Position numbers and translations under genes: made by a program
NCBI GenBank assembly: GCA_029263395.1
Contig: JAJCXO010000014.1
Span: 1 to 39,225 of the forward strand
From: Acidobacteriota bacterium
GTDB taxonomy: Bacteria; Acidobacteriota; Thermoanaerobaculia; Multivoradales; J023
DNA length: 39,225 nucleotides
Direction: 5' to 3'
Notes under the pieces: model-generated
Seen by the model: only the letters and a program-made list of their open reading frames with translations
Database searches by the model: none
What the model was told of the DNA's origin: nothing
Part shown: one piece after another, positions 15,001 to 22,400 of the stretch
How the letters are laid out: every line of letters starts with the position of its first letter
Position numbering within the stretch: position 1 is the first letter of the stretch

Positions 15001-16433
15001 ACGTCTTGAGCAGTGCGGAGGCGTTCTTTCAACTCGAAGACGACCTCCTGTTCAGTGAACTGTCAGCGTCCAAAGTTGCGGTGTTAGTCAACGATGTTGA
15101 TAGCAGCGGCGAAGTCAGTCCTGGCGATCGATTGCGGTACGCCATCACGGTCAACAACACCGGCACCGGCCCGGCAACCGGCATCTCGCTGGTGGACGTG
15201 ATCCCCGACGGCACCGAGCTGGTAACGGACTCGATCACTACCAGTCTCGGCTCGGTGACTTCCAACGATCCAGTGACGGTTGCGATCGTATCGCTCGCCT
15301 CCGGTGGTGTGGCCGAGATCATCTTCGAGGTCGACCTCGACGCCGATCTCTCTTCCGCGGTCGACGTGATTTCGAATCAGGCGATCCTCGACGCCGACGG
15401 TGTGGTTGGCCTGCTGAGTGATGATCCAACCACCGCCCAGCCAGCGGATCCAACCTTGACGCCGGTTGTCTTTGCGCCACGTCTGGTGGTGACCAAGGTT
15501 GATGAACTAGCCGAAGACCGTGACGGCAACAGCTTGGCTAGCCCCGGCGATGTGCTGCGTTACGAGGTGGTTTTGAACAACATCGGCAACGCGTCCGCCA
15601 ACTCCATACGCTTCGAAGACCTGGCGCCCCAGCATACGACGCTAGTGCCGGGGTCGGTGACGGCGGCTCTCGGCACGATTGTGACCGGCGACGATCCCGG
15701 CGATACGCAGGTTGAGGTGTTCCTCGTTGAGCTTCAAGCGAGCGCAACCGAGACGATCACGTTCGAGGTGGAAATTGCTGATCTGGTGCCGCTGACTCTG
15801 AGTGAAATCAGCAACCAGGGGTTTGTGCAGAGCGCACAGTTGGCGACGGTGGCGAGCGACGATCCCGACACCACCGAGGCGTTGGACGCCACTGTCACCG
15901 TGCTCTCGATTCCGCCGATGGACTATGGCGACGCGCCGGAGCCCGAGTACCCGACCGTGATGGCCAGTGACGGCGCTCGTCACCTGACCGGCTCAGGTCT
16001 TTTCCTCGGTTCCTTGATCGACGCCGATCCCGATGGCCAGCCTGATCTCACGGCCTCTGGCGATGACGCCGACGGTATCAACGACGACGACGGTGTGACA
16101 TTCATCACCGCACTGGTGCCAGCGACCACCGCGCAGGTTGACATCGAGGTATCGGCGCCGTGTCTGCTGAGTGGCTGGATCGATTTCAACCGTGACGGCG
16201 ACTGGGAAGACGACGGCGAGCGCATTTTCCTCGATTCACCGCTGGTTGCCGGAGTCAACAATCTATCGTTTGCGGTGCCAGCGTCTGCCACGCCGCACAT
16301 CACCACCTTCGCCCGCTTTCGTGTCAACACGACCGGTGGCCTGTCGTTCGACGGCAAGGCCCTCGATGGCGAGGTAGAGGATTATGAGATCGGCACAATC
16401 CCGGTTGTCCTGCAATCTTTCTCCATCGACTAG
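3..16433 (+). CDS. Giant multidomain secreted/surface protein, 5'-partial
   Basis: The reading frame is open to the window edge, so the true start and signal peptide lie upstream; a TTG at 9 is only the first possible start inside the window. Numbering from that TTG, residues 25-215 hold squalene-cyclase/prenyltransferase-type alpha repeats (QNADGGWGFD, QGVDGGW, QNGSDGGFGD). About eight CARDB domains follow (217-1135), then FlgD-like Ig modules with FSPNGDG and WDG motifs near 1145, 1970, 2695 and 2910. A beta-propeller lies at about 1255-1590. Ig-like and FN3 repeats occupy about 3000-4275, with an F5/8C discoidin domain at about 3917-4047. A TolB-like propeller (4320-4640), another CARDB, two DUF11 domains and a C-terminal GEVED domain (5300-5470, GWIDFNRDGDW) complete it. 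There is no LPXTG or transmembrane anchor. The last residues, IPVVLQSFSID, resemble the linker that often precedes sorting domains. It is probably an adhesin or scaffold coupled to the RHS gene; the function is inferred. Confidence 0.9.
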   Translation, partial: VELDLEFTRAGDVHSWLEQQDEASTDYLARAARALQAAGVDASALTAELAARQNADGGWGFDVDHASDPLDTALALAAGAAGDQPAGLAAAVQYLNTAQGVDGGWSHVPGVPSRTGLTTTVLRALVELGHEEPAASAAVSWLASKQNGSDGGFGDSPSTVHDTANVLATLASLGARTAINVTTAEQYLRSRQGVDGDWDGSVYATALAVAALEAFNLPDLAFAEPVIAEPADPRDGAPVDIVARITNSGLRRTQASVLRLYEGDPADGVEVADQMVPALDPTDTVSLTLAWDSTDRAGSHTLSLLLDADGTEREANEDDNLATVDLDVTAAPDGPDLAVASGEITISPSAPNTLPTEVAISALVRNFGRSDADNAVVRLWLGEAQTGLLIGEQPFTRILQRSSVVANFTHTLTTGDSQTFTVEVPAVVDEDDVTNNLASRTVTPTPGIDFEVTNSDLTVSQDPVILGSNTVFDITLRNRGTVAGPAVEVVFSIDDGTTTFELDRRSVVIQGGEELQQSVGWSADLEGDLTFQVEIDAGHLVAEIEEGNNRAELAFTVTELTEPNLALSLETPVADPRDGERLELSATVTNRGGVTSPESLIRLYDGDPTAGGVAITEVVVPVLAVGQEIVLLLSWDTFGQAGNHLLTAVVDPDDLVPEVDEDDNAAIVTVDVLAPPAGIDLEVRSSGFVFDPALPSALPTDVAVTVNLRNLGQTAASQARVVVWDGEPGVGTVVHDQRLDVAARSDAEVVFNYLLDKPLAVLTAVLDPDVELIEGDRNNNVAASELTTEPTFDLELTAADLELLTIPAFPGSDLEFRVTVHNRGTRDLPQSATVRAEVSDGATRVVLLDESIFLAAGESHSITLLWPANLQGDLELSAEIVGHGIVETNDTNNSAVLAFTVGDFTEPNLVVRSESVSFNPDPGREGVSLAIDVLVENTGGVAVDSFETAVYDGNPDEGAPLVAGPVVASVAAGASQLVSLTWNRVPDAMDRNLFVVVDHNDTIDEVLEDDNLTFKLVEVDGLPDLALSEAAIELTPAFPRPGEAVTATVMVTNLGEQGIPPAAPGDVAVAIYDGDPQAGGQLLAASTRIVVPGQGTANAELSFTVGTVGEITVFAVVNEDGAVEEQTTANNRAVRSFAVQDTDFAINHRYFSPNGDGVQDTVRFVYRLETPLAVTVEVLGPGERIVRTFGPFAEDSSGEVEWDGRSDSGRIAPDGTYLFQVIDTNGGLVGDAVVVLDNDKTGLLRSAGTEFESFVNLTCEVRDVAGASFTEDEEWIYFTIPPRACTTTSCDRPGGDGLHRISTNGFAIEEIYLDNSENEAVTSFAVSEAAEWVAWNLRDLPRRPARLVEHLFFARGDGTDRVEVGAGTVGTADSVTGPAPIGFDRQAQYLYFRDDDEIIKAPTADIQQREVVFTGSFGCCGEIALLSPDRQKMLIREGFDPYDLSLYDLETGATTAVGRFGNLFNFAEEVQWSSDSARFAFSDGANLQVFDRTGVHEATFEPPSDFVLPAPLAEFAGEDTSLSFDTPSWSTLDPELAAIIHYRIDSDFEFTEFDQAVRLDVTTGEVTSVGWTMADTRCQCTYHVSTWDGASWVERGTVQGEADFTPKELDLSRFLPDADGEYKVRLQQRGPASAFVDRANLMWGNTRLLPSAAYDLADGRDVVQEITRRDGEMIDLQGGEIEIRWPSYGNGRLTLTLWASEDETDASPEWQAGGQPKAHGLGEESRRIPPLKEAAEVPVEDFEQVFYAPNDSALLLANWGNSFFAPSWAVFLGEPDPTGGAGPEPGDGEGGPSFDQIPDPENTWRRAFGSFQQVGNCSGCSDNAAVAPSGRMLMFESSDDVGDSESLCVDHQFAEDQFLWRSLMNLTADLRIRRSVDPTNVILEGTAVDINFKSYQLEYSRSEEPDAWKPIAPARNVPAFDQLFQTWVPPAPGTWLVRLTVEDLAGNRRHTIKRVSAPDFPQITDVFVAPELFSPNFDGVLENAFVHYQALEPVIVEIQVFNFEGTLVDTLVEESTAAGEVMVPWDGRGFDGTVVPDGPYTLLVQGSYELPVTVDTSPLVVGLSLLDPYRLTGSGDSEVFNLFPTVSYGIGTIGPRAVEVAEEVVERGDGAAPAVWEAFDRLGAHLQSDDLTLAEFTNGNFRIRAADHAGNVTVSTSGLGAEKLMLFGLGEHRFADDGGFEPIAAFNEAVPATNALMELARAERDGTVFVGFDTDTGAVRFFLAETVRGEIARLVVEHRQVSEAEPDPPWTVDDIDVFYQRNSSAPLGTPPSEFFEVVWDTLVGVAEFDRQVRIVAESPAGAQYATATFELHRSPAATCSELSFREQLRLDDSVFESDPEESCYDGPQLLADIEAMLATTGTDPDVELVLWGNETIDGDLDNMTFLLRSSDDPTYAVWTDIPVMARGDAFLIQPIPEPRTCAEYFYQFSGETPPELDPSTGIFGPRTLMVEGRFTTPCLTLVASALAELPTACGQPSPEHLTVILQAEDQTGSTPLEDLVFVRQLADGEETLLEVPAPVSGLDYFVELDLSLYDEGVEAFETRVANVDGHQRIVKVEVNVDRVPPQAAITLPEEGAVVCGFNNQFEIEGILSDLVGSTSAGPNRGLFPGGRPEFDSVPLPSWNITGTSCVVDCSHRGVARESDSRFETSGKIAAITNFDGPVTHHIELWDRGGNLTCFDRSYVVDANVPRIPLTVDFTEFSPNGDGIQDQVRVGFETDEPQRLDVEVWDAQYHPLLGCVIDGPILNTVADNLAIFEDGGVFWDGRDDGDAVVPDGWYWFEVRNRDTCGNQRRQSFCLVVDTVPPVVDVIYPTLEDVVLPVMIDVQVSVRGGGGIELSFGESHDPVSWSLLRPGPRDLNGLIHAEWNTLGMDGDWTLRLRSEDTAGNRAEVREPVTLPVGADLITYLDSVPLLFSPNNDGRLEEVTLRFGLLEAADVEFSVENPTGQQVELLAFERFAAGGSSRTWDGLGSGGLAEADGRYRAVLKATLASDPNFVQEESITFELDATPPVVTVTRPENGFSAGSGNVVGTVEDAHLTSFSVLLSSDGGTPIELGRGETNVSDDGLAPLGDLVEGDYELLVVADDAGESRTELTVAFTVDRTPPTVEITAPVVGAVLGAVGGLVEVLGFVTDEHLESWLLEAGTGEDPTAFTPLASGGEDGPAATLLAAWDLTSWPDGLTTLRLSATDKAGNSAEDHQLVEIDNTPPSAVLTAPVDGSFVTTPPAITGTATDTNFVEYRLEAAAADAPGEWVELHLGTAPVNAAVLYDWQALPPDGEVSLRLLVTDVPGNVGQAQISVKIDVTPPTPPIELTAVLEGQRDARLNWTASAAPDVTGYRIFRAGQPINAEPVTATTYLDSSLTEGTYIYQVTALDEAGNESETSNQAEVEIDLSAPEAQIFSPVADARVSNLVDVRGTARSQDFLEYRLYAERLDGPGGRQLVRSSPVPTQASLLGQWNSLLAPDESRWRLSLEAEDLAGNVASDIVEVVVDNQPPGAPINLTASLFGSRDVDVGWTASAEPDVVGYVLFRDGRIANATGPVVGELTPYILTTTTYRDASLPDGTFTYLVHAVDEAGNLSDPSNEDDATVETRTPRAIIVDPESSHRFEADLFVAAETEDQDVTQVQFQYLPSGSASWIDLGAADLEPPWQTILDPVAAGLDFGNLQLRAVATDDANKTDPSPPPITVEYADLTPPDVVINVATLVDGGDVTVTWTVSGALDLAGYHVYRSTSSSCCRTRLTSGLTSATTYLDSGVNDGTYYYWVTAVDAEGNESGYSEPAQAIVFTPTLEQPYTPTPLSTGRLEGVGRAGYQVTVEQSSPSGNVVSPPFDPEDDGAFAHDFTLELGTHTFTVVMADPEGNRSKPASVQVLAGTAPSQPQNLNAVVADFDVDLTWDANPEANLLGYRLWRNDLPLAEADIADFDHFAYSSRFSSFYTAEKAFDGDPNSYWWPNSGAGEWLEVGWPGQRIITSVEIDFWQGGSTIYGARDFRIQGYYSGAWVTVARVVDLSVVATSVTFDLPYRTDKVRLWIDAAQNSFSRPVRVAEMRVRAAQLLPLAPTATTDVAPDGFHIYTLFAVDDLGFHSVPSEPTQPLAVGDVDPPDPPVLAARVVGAADVELTWTAADAVQYDLYRDGVKFAEHDDLGNLLLLDEERPNGTYRYFVRAIDAAGNVSEPSNEAQVTIAVEPPEIPIALTVVAPPVGQALDISWQPGEGLLPSGYILFRSTIAGGPYAEVATLDQTSFRDEPLTNGVRYFYVVVAFDQRFNLSGESNEASGVPENTQPPLAPALYSPTLPGRVLVTEATTATLVGRSAPNVDVTLDREAEDLGMVRSLSETEVDSCGFYGARPGWTVSTDGRYVWSDDFGESYLFDFVTCDRQYFELGNGYGRWLPDSHFLIFTITDPSNGGGGEALTTLPGKGEGGGEGESEIVRFDAADGSVETVTTLDRGLITVPSPAGDVYAVIGNRSGQQGILLFDPATDIWTRVTIIELDSVMPETLVWSPDASRLAWIEGNRLVALHLASGSKMTIDSSLDAELFDFSPDGSELVFLSYREGPTRIWIYNFEDDTYREAGTPSSALSPQFVPDGRAVVYIDDSEEALYTRNLASGVEQPLYSYDYFYAPLEWTTSGHIFLVDDDELLRLWPLGRFQFDDVPLIAGDNVLTAASDGIDSEPIVITTSTPTGATLPDYAVELAVIPSVMVSGETLRATATVTSIGQANAPTAGLSMAIVGPGNVLLDLLQGEQVGPLVVGDQQSVPVETVFEADPGVYTVVASVDPLNQVTETSEENNLAAATVTVVEEGAGPLLTLVTDQPLYLAGEDLTATLEILGTSSNFDGILEISIEDDAGFLVVAFDGRPVVDLAFGEVRTETAEWNVGSTFAATYRVRARLFDIEGSLAAEAFAPFDLFGQADITSAVTSDAVSYPRGAAVALLSDFAYAAGNLVIIGSEAVLTAYNDTDVEVASWTLDLGTLLPGAEGSLNRTWASGEAAVGSYRTSFEVRHGADVLSSAEAFFQLEDDLLFSELSASKVAVLVNDVDSSGEVSPGDRLRYAITVNNTGTGPATGISLVDVIPDGTELVTDSITTSLGSVTSNDPVTVAIVSLASGGVAEIIFEVDLDADLSSAVDVISNQAILDADGVVGLLSDDPTTAQPADPTLTPVVFAPRLVVTKVDELAEDRDGNSLASPGDVLRYEVVLNNIGNASANSIRFEDLAPQHTTLVPGSVTAALGTIVTGDDPGDTQVEVFLVELQASATETITFEVEIADLVPLTLSEISNQGFVQSAQLATVASDDPDTTEALDATVTVLSIPPMDYGDAPEPEYPTVMASDGARHLTGSGLFLGSLIDADPDGQPDLTASGDDADGINDDDGVTFITALVPATTAQVDIEVSAPCLLSGWIDFNRDGDWEDDGERIFLDSPLVAGVNNLSFAVPASATPHITTFARFRVNTTGGLSFDGKALDGEVEDYEIGTIPVVLQSFSID

Positions 16434-16436
16434 AGG
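16432..16436 (+). promoter_or_regulatory. Ribosome binding site overlapping the giant gene's stop codon
   Basis: AGAGG begins inside the TAG stop of the giant gene and sits 5 nt before the ATG at 16442. It fixes the RHS start and implies translational coupling of the two large genes. Confidence 0.6.
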
Positions 16437-16441
16437 CGACG

Positions 16442-19400
16442 ATGAGGCGTAGATTAGTTTTATGGTTCATGCTGTCGCTAGCTGCGGTTGTCGTGGCCAC
16501 GGCTCAGACTAGGCCCTCAGAAGTCGTGGCCTCAGAAGCTGCGGATTCCGCAATAGAGGCACAAGCCGAGCTGCCGGTGATGGCCCGAGAGATCCTGGCA
16601 GGCTGGTCCGAGCGCCGGGACATGACCGAGCAAGTTGCTGCTTACGCCGCCCGGCGATTGGCGCAGACAACCCGCCGAGCTCGGGTACCTCGTGAGCAGG
16701 CACCCGCCGAGTTGGCGGCAGCCTTAGAAGGGTTGAGTGGCGCAGCCGGGCGCATCACCAAAGAACTCGCGACTGATGAAGCCGCGGTCTCAGGCCTGGC
16801 GATCGCCGAGGTCCAGACCGCCTTCGCCACCTTCAAAGTCCAGGACCTGCTGGCCCGTGACGAGTTCGAAATGACGGCAGCGCGTCTAGCGCTCCTAGAG
16901 GTTGATGGCGAGATCCTGAACCGTTTCGAAGTGGCACGACAGGCTTATCTCGAGGCCAGCGATGGTTTGCACCGGGTGTTCGCAAACCCTTTGAACTCCG
17001 GCTTCGGCGGCTCAAGAGAGCTGGTTCTGAGTGCCGCCACAGAAGCGGTAGCGATCCTCGACCCGACACCGGCACCGATCACAGCTCTCCGGTCGTCGCT
17101 GCTGCCGTACCGACGCCAGACCTTGCCGCCGAGAGACCCGGTGTTCGGACCGACCATCGTGCCCAGTTACCTCGATGCCAGCGGTGTGGGTTCGGTCGCG
17201 GCCGATCTGGCGCCGACGCCAGAGGCGCCGTTAGCCGAAGAAATTTTGCTCAAGGCGGAGGAGCTGGGATACGACTACGTCCGAATTTTCGAATTCGTCC
17301 GTAATCAAATTGAGCTCGAATGGTACGTCGGCTCTCAGAAGGGTGCGCTCGGCGCGTTGCGACAAGGCAGTGGTAATGACGTCGATCAGGCGAGTCTGCT
17401 GGTGGCGTTGTTTCGAGCCAGCGCACTGCCGTCACGCTACGTCCATGGCGTGGTCGAGCTGTCGATGGAGTATTTTGACACGCAACTCGGATTGACCGAT
17501 GCGACGCGCGTTGCAGAGTTCCTGGCGAGTGCCGGATTGGCCCGCGCACCGGTCATCCGTGGTGGGGGCGTCTCGGCCTTTCAGGTTGAGCTCACCTGGG
17601 TGTCCGCCTATTTGCCGTACACCAACTACCGCGGGGCGGTAGTGGATTTTTCGGGCAAAACCTGGCTACCGCTGGCACCAGCTCTTCAGGGAGTCGAACG
17701 CACCTCGGCCAGCGGTGTACTGACGGCGATGGGGTTCGACTCGAATCAGTTCCTGGCGGACTACCTGTCCGCCCCACAGGCGGTGAATCCGCTGGCCACG
17801 CTGCGCGCCGCTGTTGAACAGTATTTGAGCGAGACCGGCAGCGGTAGCTACGAAGACCAGCTTGCGACCCGTACCTCGAAGGTAGTCCGTTACGGTATTT
17901 TGCCGAGTTCGTTGCCGGTTCCGGTGACGGCAATCACCGCCGAACGGGCGGCGCTAGACGTGTCTCAGCGAGTCTCGGTCAAGCTGGTGGCCAGGTCTGG
18001 AACCGGCGCGGGTGCGCCTGTGATTTTCGAGCATGATATGCCGTTGGCCGACATCCTCGGACAGCGACTGACCCTCTCCTACCTGCCGGCGACCGCCGAC
18101 GATCACCAAGTGGTCAACGCCTGGGGCGGTCTTGAACGGGTGCCCGCCTATTTGGTGCGCCTGCGGCCCCAACTGCGGATCGGTGGTCGACGGGAAGCCG
18201 TCGGGGAGGGCTCCCTGCCGATGGCGGTAGGCCATCGTTTAGAGGTGGAAGTGACCGGGCCATTCGGTAGCGAGACCACCGCGCAGACCTTTACTGCCGG
18301 CTCTTACCACGCCCTGGCCATAGGCGCCCAACGATTCACCGAACATCTCGTCGCAGACGATCCTGAAGACGAAGAGATTCTTGGGGCCAACCTGCTGAGC
18401 GGTATCGCTTTTAATTTCGGCGCCAGCTGGGATGCTGGCGAGCAGGAGTTGGCGCGGTTAATGGACGTGGCGGTGGCGCGCCCCTTACCAGCGATCGTGA
18501 TTGCCTCGAACGCGGTTGAAGCTCGGGTGATTCTCGGCTTGCCTCACCGCCTTGAATGGCAAGGGGTGACCCTCGACGCAGCGCTGCGGGTGGCTGAACC
18601 GGTAGGCCGGGCTGAGGCCGAGGTTGCCAAGGACTGGATGCGACTGTCGGCGCTGCATGGCTCGGCGCTGGAACACCGCATCTTCGAACAACAATTCCTG
18701 GTCGACTCTTTGTCGGCTGACAAGGCGTTGGGACTGGCGCGGGCTCGAGGCATCGAGGTCTTGACCCTCGACGCCGGCAACATCGGAACCCTGTTGCCGA
18801 CCCTGCAACATCCCCAGCCGGTACGCTCAGCGGTGGCGGATTGGGTGGGGCAGGGAATGGTTGTCGAGATTCCGGTGCTCCAGCTGGCGTTGAATGCCTG
18901 GGTTGGCTCGGCGTGGCGGGTCGAGGATCCAGTCAGCGGTGCTGGCGGCTATTTCCTAGCCGGTGCGTTGGCCGGCGGTGCGACCACCGAGGCACCGGAA
19001 AACTGGCTGCTCGATTTTGTAGTGGACGCGTTGGCCCATCTGCGCTCCGAGCCCAACGAGGACCCGCTGGCAGGCGTTGAAGTACTCAAGATTCCGGGTG
19101 GCGACTTCCAGATCGGCACGGTGGGTGAAGCCTTCCCACTGGAGCTGACGGTCCAAGTCCTCGACACCCTGGGTCGGCCGGTGCTGGGCGCCAACGTCAC
19201 CTTCCGGTCGCTGGCCGGCAACGGCAAGATTGGGCCACAACGAGACACCACGACGACGGTTCAAACCGATGCCGGCGGTTTCGCCTCGGTGGAGTTGGTG
19301 GCGGGCACACGGGTCCTCGACAACTTGATTCAGGTGCGCCGTCACCCCGACGACGAGAAGGACACCTGGGCGCTCAAACATCTGGTCACGGCCACTGTTG

Positions 19401-22400
19401 AGGCCGAGATCGGACAGTTGTCGATCAATCGCCCATTCGAGGCCATCGGGTATCCAGGCATCGCGGTGAGCATGCTGCGGACCGACACGGCGGAAACCAT
19501 CTTCGACGACGAGAACATCGGTTTCTGGTCGGACTCGATGCGCATCGAGGTGGCGGACGAGTATGGCAACGGAGTGTCGAACGCTGAAGTCGAGGCGACA
19601 GCGTTGGATCCGATCCTCGGCCTAGTGCCCTTTGAGACCTGTACCGACGATGGCGCCGGTGCCTCAGGGCTGCTGTTCTTCGACGCTCTGCCGGAAGACG
19701 ACGGCAGTTTCCGCGGTTGCGCCTCGACCTATCCCACTCGCGAAGAATGTGGTGAGCCGACCTTTCGAGTCAAAACCGAGGCCAGCGGTAAGGCTGTTGT
19801 CGGAGTGATCATGGGCGACTCGGTTTTGGCCGTTTATCCCGCCCGCGTCGAGCTGCGCCAGGTCGACTTGGGGATCACCATCGAAGAGCCGGACGATCCC
19901 ATCGTCATCCCACCTGAGCCAGAAAACCCCGACGCGCCGGCCCCGGAACCGGTGATGGTGAGCTACAAAGTCGAGGTCACCAACCGCGGCACCCATGACG
20001 CCGAGGACGTCCGGGTCGAAGTGACGATGGACTTCCCCGACGAGGTCGAGATCGAGTCTGTGGAGGCCGATCGCGGGAGCTGGACTGATCCGGATTGGAC
20101 GATCGGTAGTCTGGGGAATGGGGCTAGCACGACCCTGACCATTAACCTCTTGGTGCCCCACGACACACCACCAGGTTCTCAGGTGCTGTCGGTGTTGGCC
20201 CAGGCCTCGGCACCCGGGGATCCACTGGTCAACGTCGGCGACGACCGAGTCTTCGAGGACACCAGCGTCGAAGTCGACGAGGAGGCTGCTGACAGGCCCA
20301 GCGGTGCAGTGGGTGACGGGCCTCCTGCCGCGGTCTCGCGCGACGGCGGGTTGCCGCCTCTGGATCTTACCGAGACCCCCAAAGCGTTGGTTGAAATCGA
20401 CCCGTTGGAGTTCGAATACTCGATCCGTTTTCTTGCCGAGCCGTTTACATTGCCTCCCAGGTGTTTCCCGTTTCGTGGCAGGTTGGTTCGTACCCGTGGT
20501 TTTGTGACCCACGCTGCCACCCGGATCGAAGAGGACTACCCGCTACCGATCGAGCTCATCCACCTGACCTCCGATCCAACGGATTGTGTCACTGCCCAAT
20601 TCCACTCTTGCGTCCCCACGGATGTTGGCGATGCGTGCCGCGACGCTTGCGTCGTGAGTAATGTCGACTGTGAGTACTGTGTCGAAGGTGGAGAGGGTTG
20701 TGAGTTTGTCGCGTTGCTCCGGGACTGCGCCGAAAACTTGTGGACCTTTAGGCGCTCCGAAATCGTGCTCGAGGCTAGCCAGTTTTCGATCACCAACGAC
20801 GGGCTCGCCAGCGCTCCGGAACGGGCTCCCGATGGTGTGTCGGCGTTGGGCATCATGACCGCCGGTGCGGTGCCCGGCATTCACGAAGTAGGTTTTGACG
20901 GGACCGCCATTTTCCGCGAGCTGAAGCCCAATCAGGAGACCGGCGAGCTCGAGGTGCAGCTTCAGACTTTCCCACCTTGGTCAGTTCGGCCGGTGATCCA
21001 GAACATCGCGTTGGAAAGCATCGGAACGTTCCATGGCATCGAGCCGACCATCGAGAGCGTAGACCCCGAGCTGGTGGAGTTGACGGAGGGTGGCGTCACG
21101 GCCTCTGAAACGACGTTTGCCTACCGGATTCTGCCACCGGATTACGAAGCCAACTTGGTGGTGGTCGATATCGAGGCAGACGGCGACTTCGTGATCGACT
21201 TATTGGGGACCGAAACCTCCGACGAAGGGGAGGGGGTGCTCCCCGAAGGCTCGCGTCTCGACGCCGGCAAAGAGCATACCGCGCGACTCCTGGTGAATCC
21301 CGGCTCGTCGGTCGAAGTGTCCTCGGATCCTGTCGCCGTGCCCCTCGAAGGTCAGATCATTCGGCGGGTCGACGATCCCTACGTCCTGTCCCAGGACACC
21401 GACCTGGCAGTCGAAGGGTTCTGTAACGAAGCCACTCCATTCGACTTCTATCTCAACCGTCCGGCGGATGTTTCGCTGTGGTTCCAGCGCATCAACGACG
21501 TGTCTGCCGGCATCATGTTGGATGGCGAGCAGCTGTTCGCCTTCGAGGACCAGCGCTTCGAAGAAGGGGAGCATCGGCACCTGATGAAGCTGGAGGACCT
21601 ACCGCCTGGAGACTATCGCGGTTTCCTGCGGGCGGTCGACGAGCAGGGAACGGAGATGGAAGAGTTCCTGGCGTTGGCTGAACACGGTGTGACCGACCAT
21701 CGCCGGGTGGGGCAGAGCACCCTCAAAGGCGTCAATCTGTGGCGGGGTAATCTGACGTTCGGTCGTCGAGATCTATTTTTCCCCGCCCGTGGGAGACCGC
21801 TGGAACTGAGCCGCACCTACGTCTCGGGTGGTAGTGCAGGCGACCTGGTTGGAACCTTGGGGCCAGGCTGGAGTCACAACTGGCAGTCGCGAGTCGAGGT
21901 CACGCCTTGTGGCGAAGCCGTCGTGACCGGTGGCGAAGGGTCCGGGCTACGTTTTGCCGACGACGGTGAGGGCGGCTTGCAGTCGATGACGGGTAGTCAT
22001 GCTTCGCTGGTCGCCAACCCCGCCGGTGAGAGCTACGATTTTTTCACCCCTGGCGGCCATCAGTACCGTTACGAGCCAGTAGCCGAAGGCCGTTGGGACC
22101 TGTCCCAAGTTTCCGATCCCAACGGCAACATCACGACCCTTGCCTATTCCGGCCTGGGCGACGACCGCCTGCTGCGTCGTGTCACCGACGCGTCGGGGCG
22201 CTCCCTCGAGTTCTTTTACGAGGAGCGCAACTTTGCACTCTGGGAGGGCCCCGTGCTGGTGCGGGTCGAAGCCCCAGAAGGCTTGGAAGTCCGATTCGAC
22301 TATGACGCCTACGGCAACCTCATCTCGGCTGAGCGTGAAGGTGGCATCCAAAAGGAAACCTACAGCTACGAAAGTGTTCCCGACTGGGCGTTTGAAGCCC

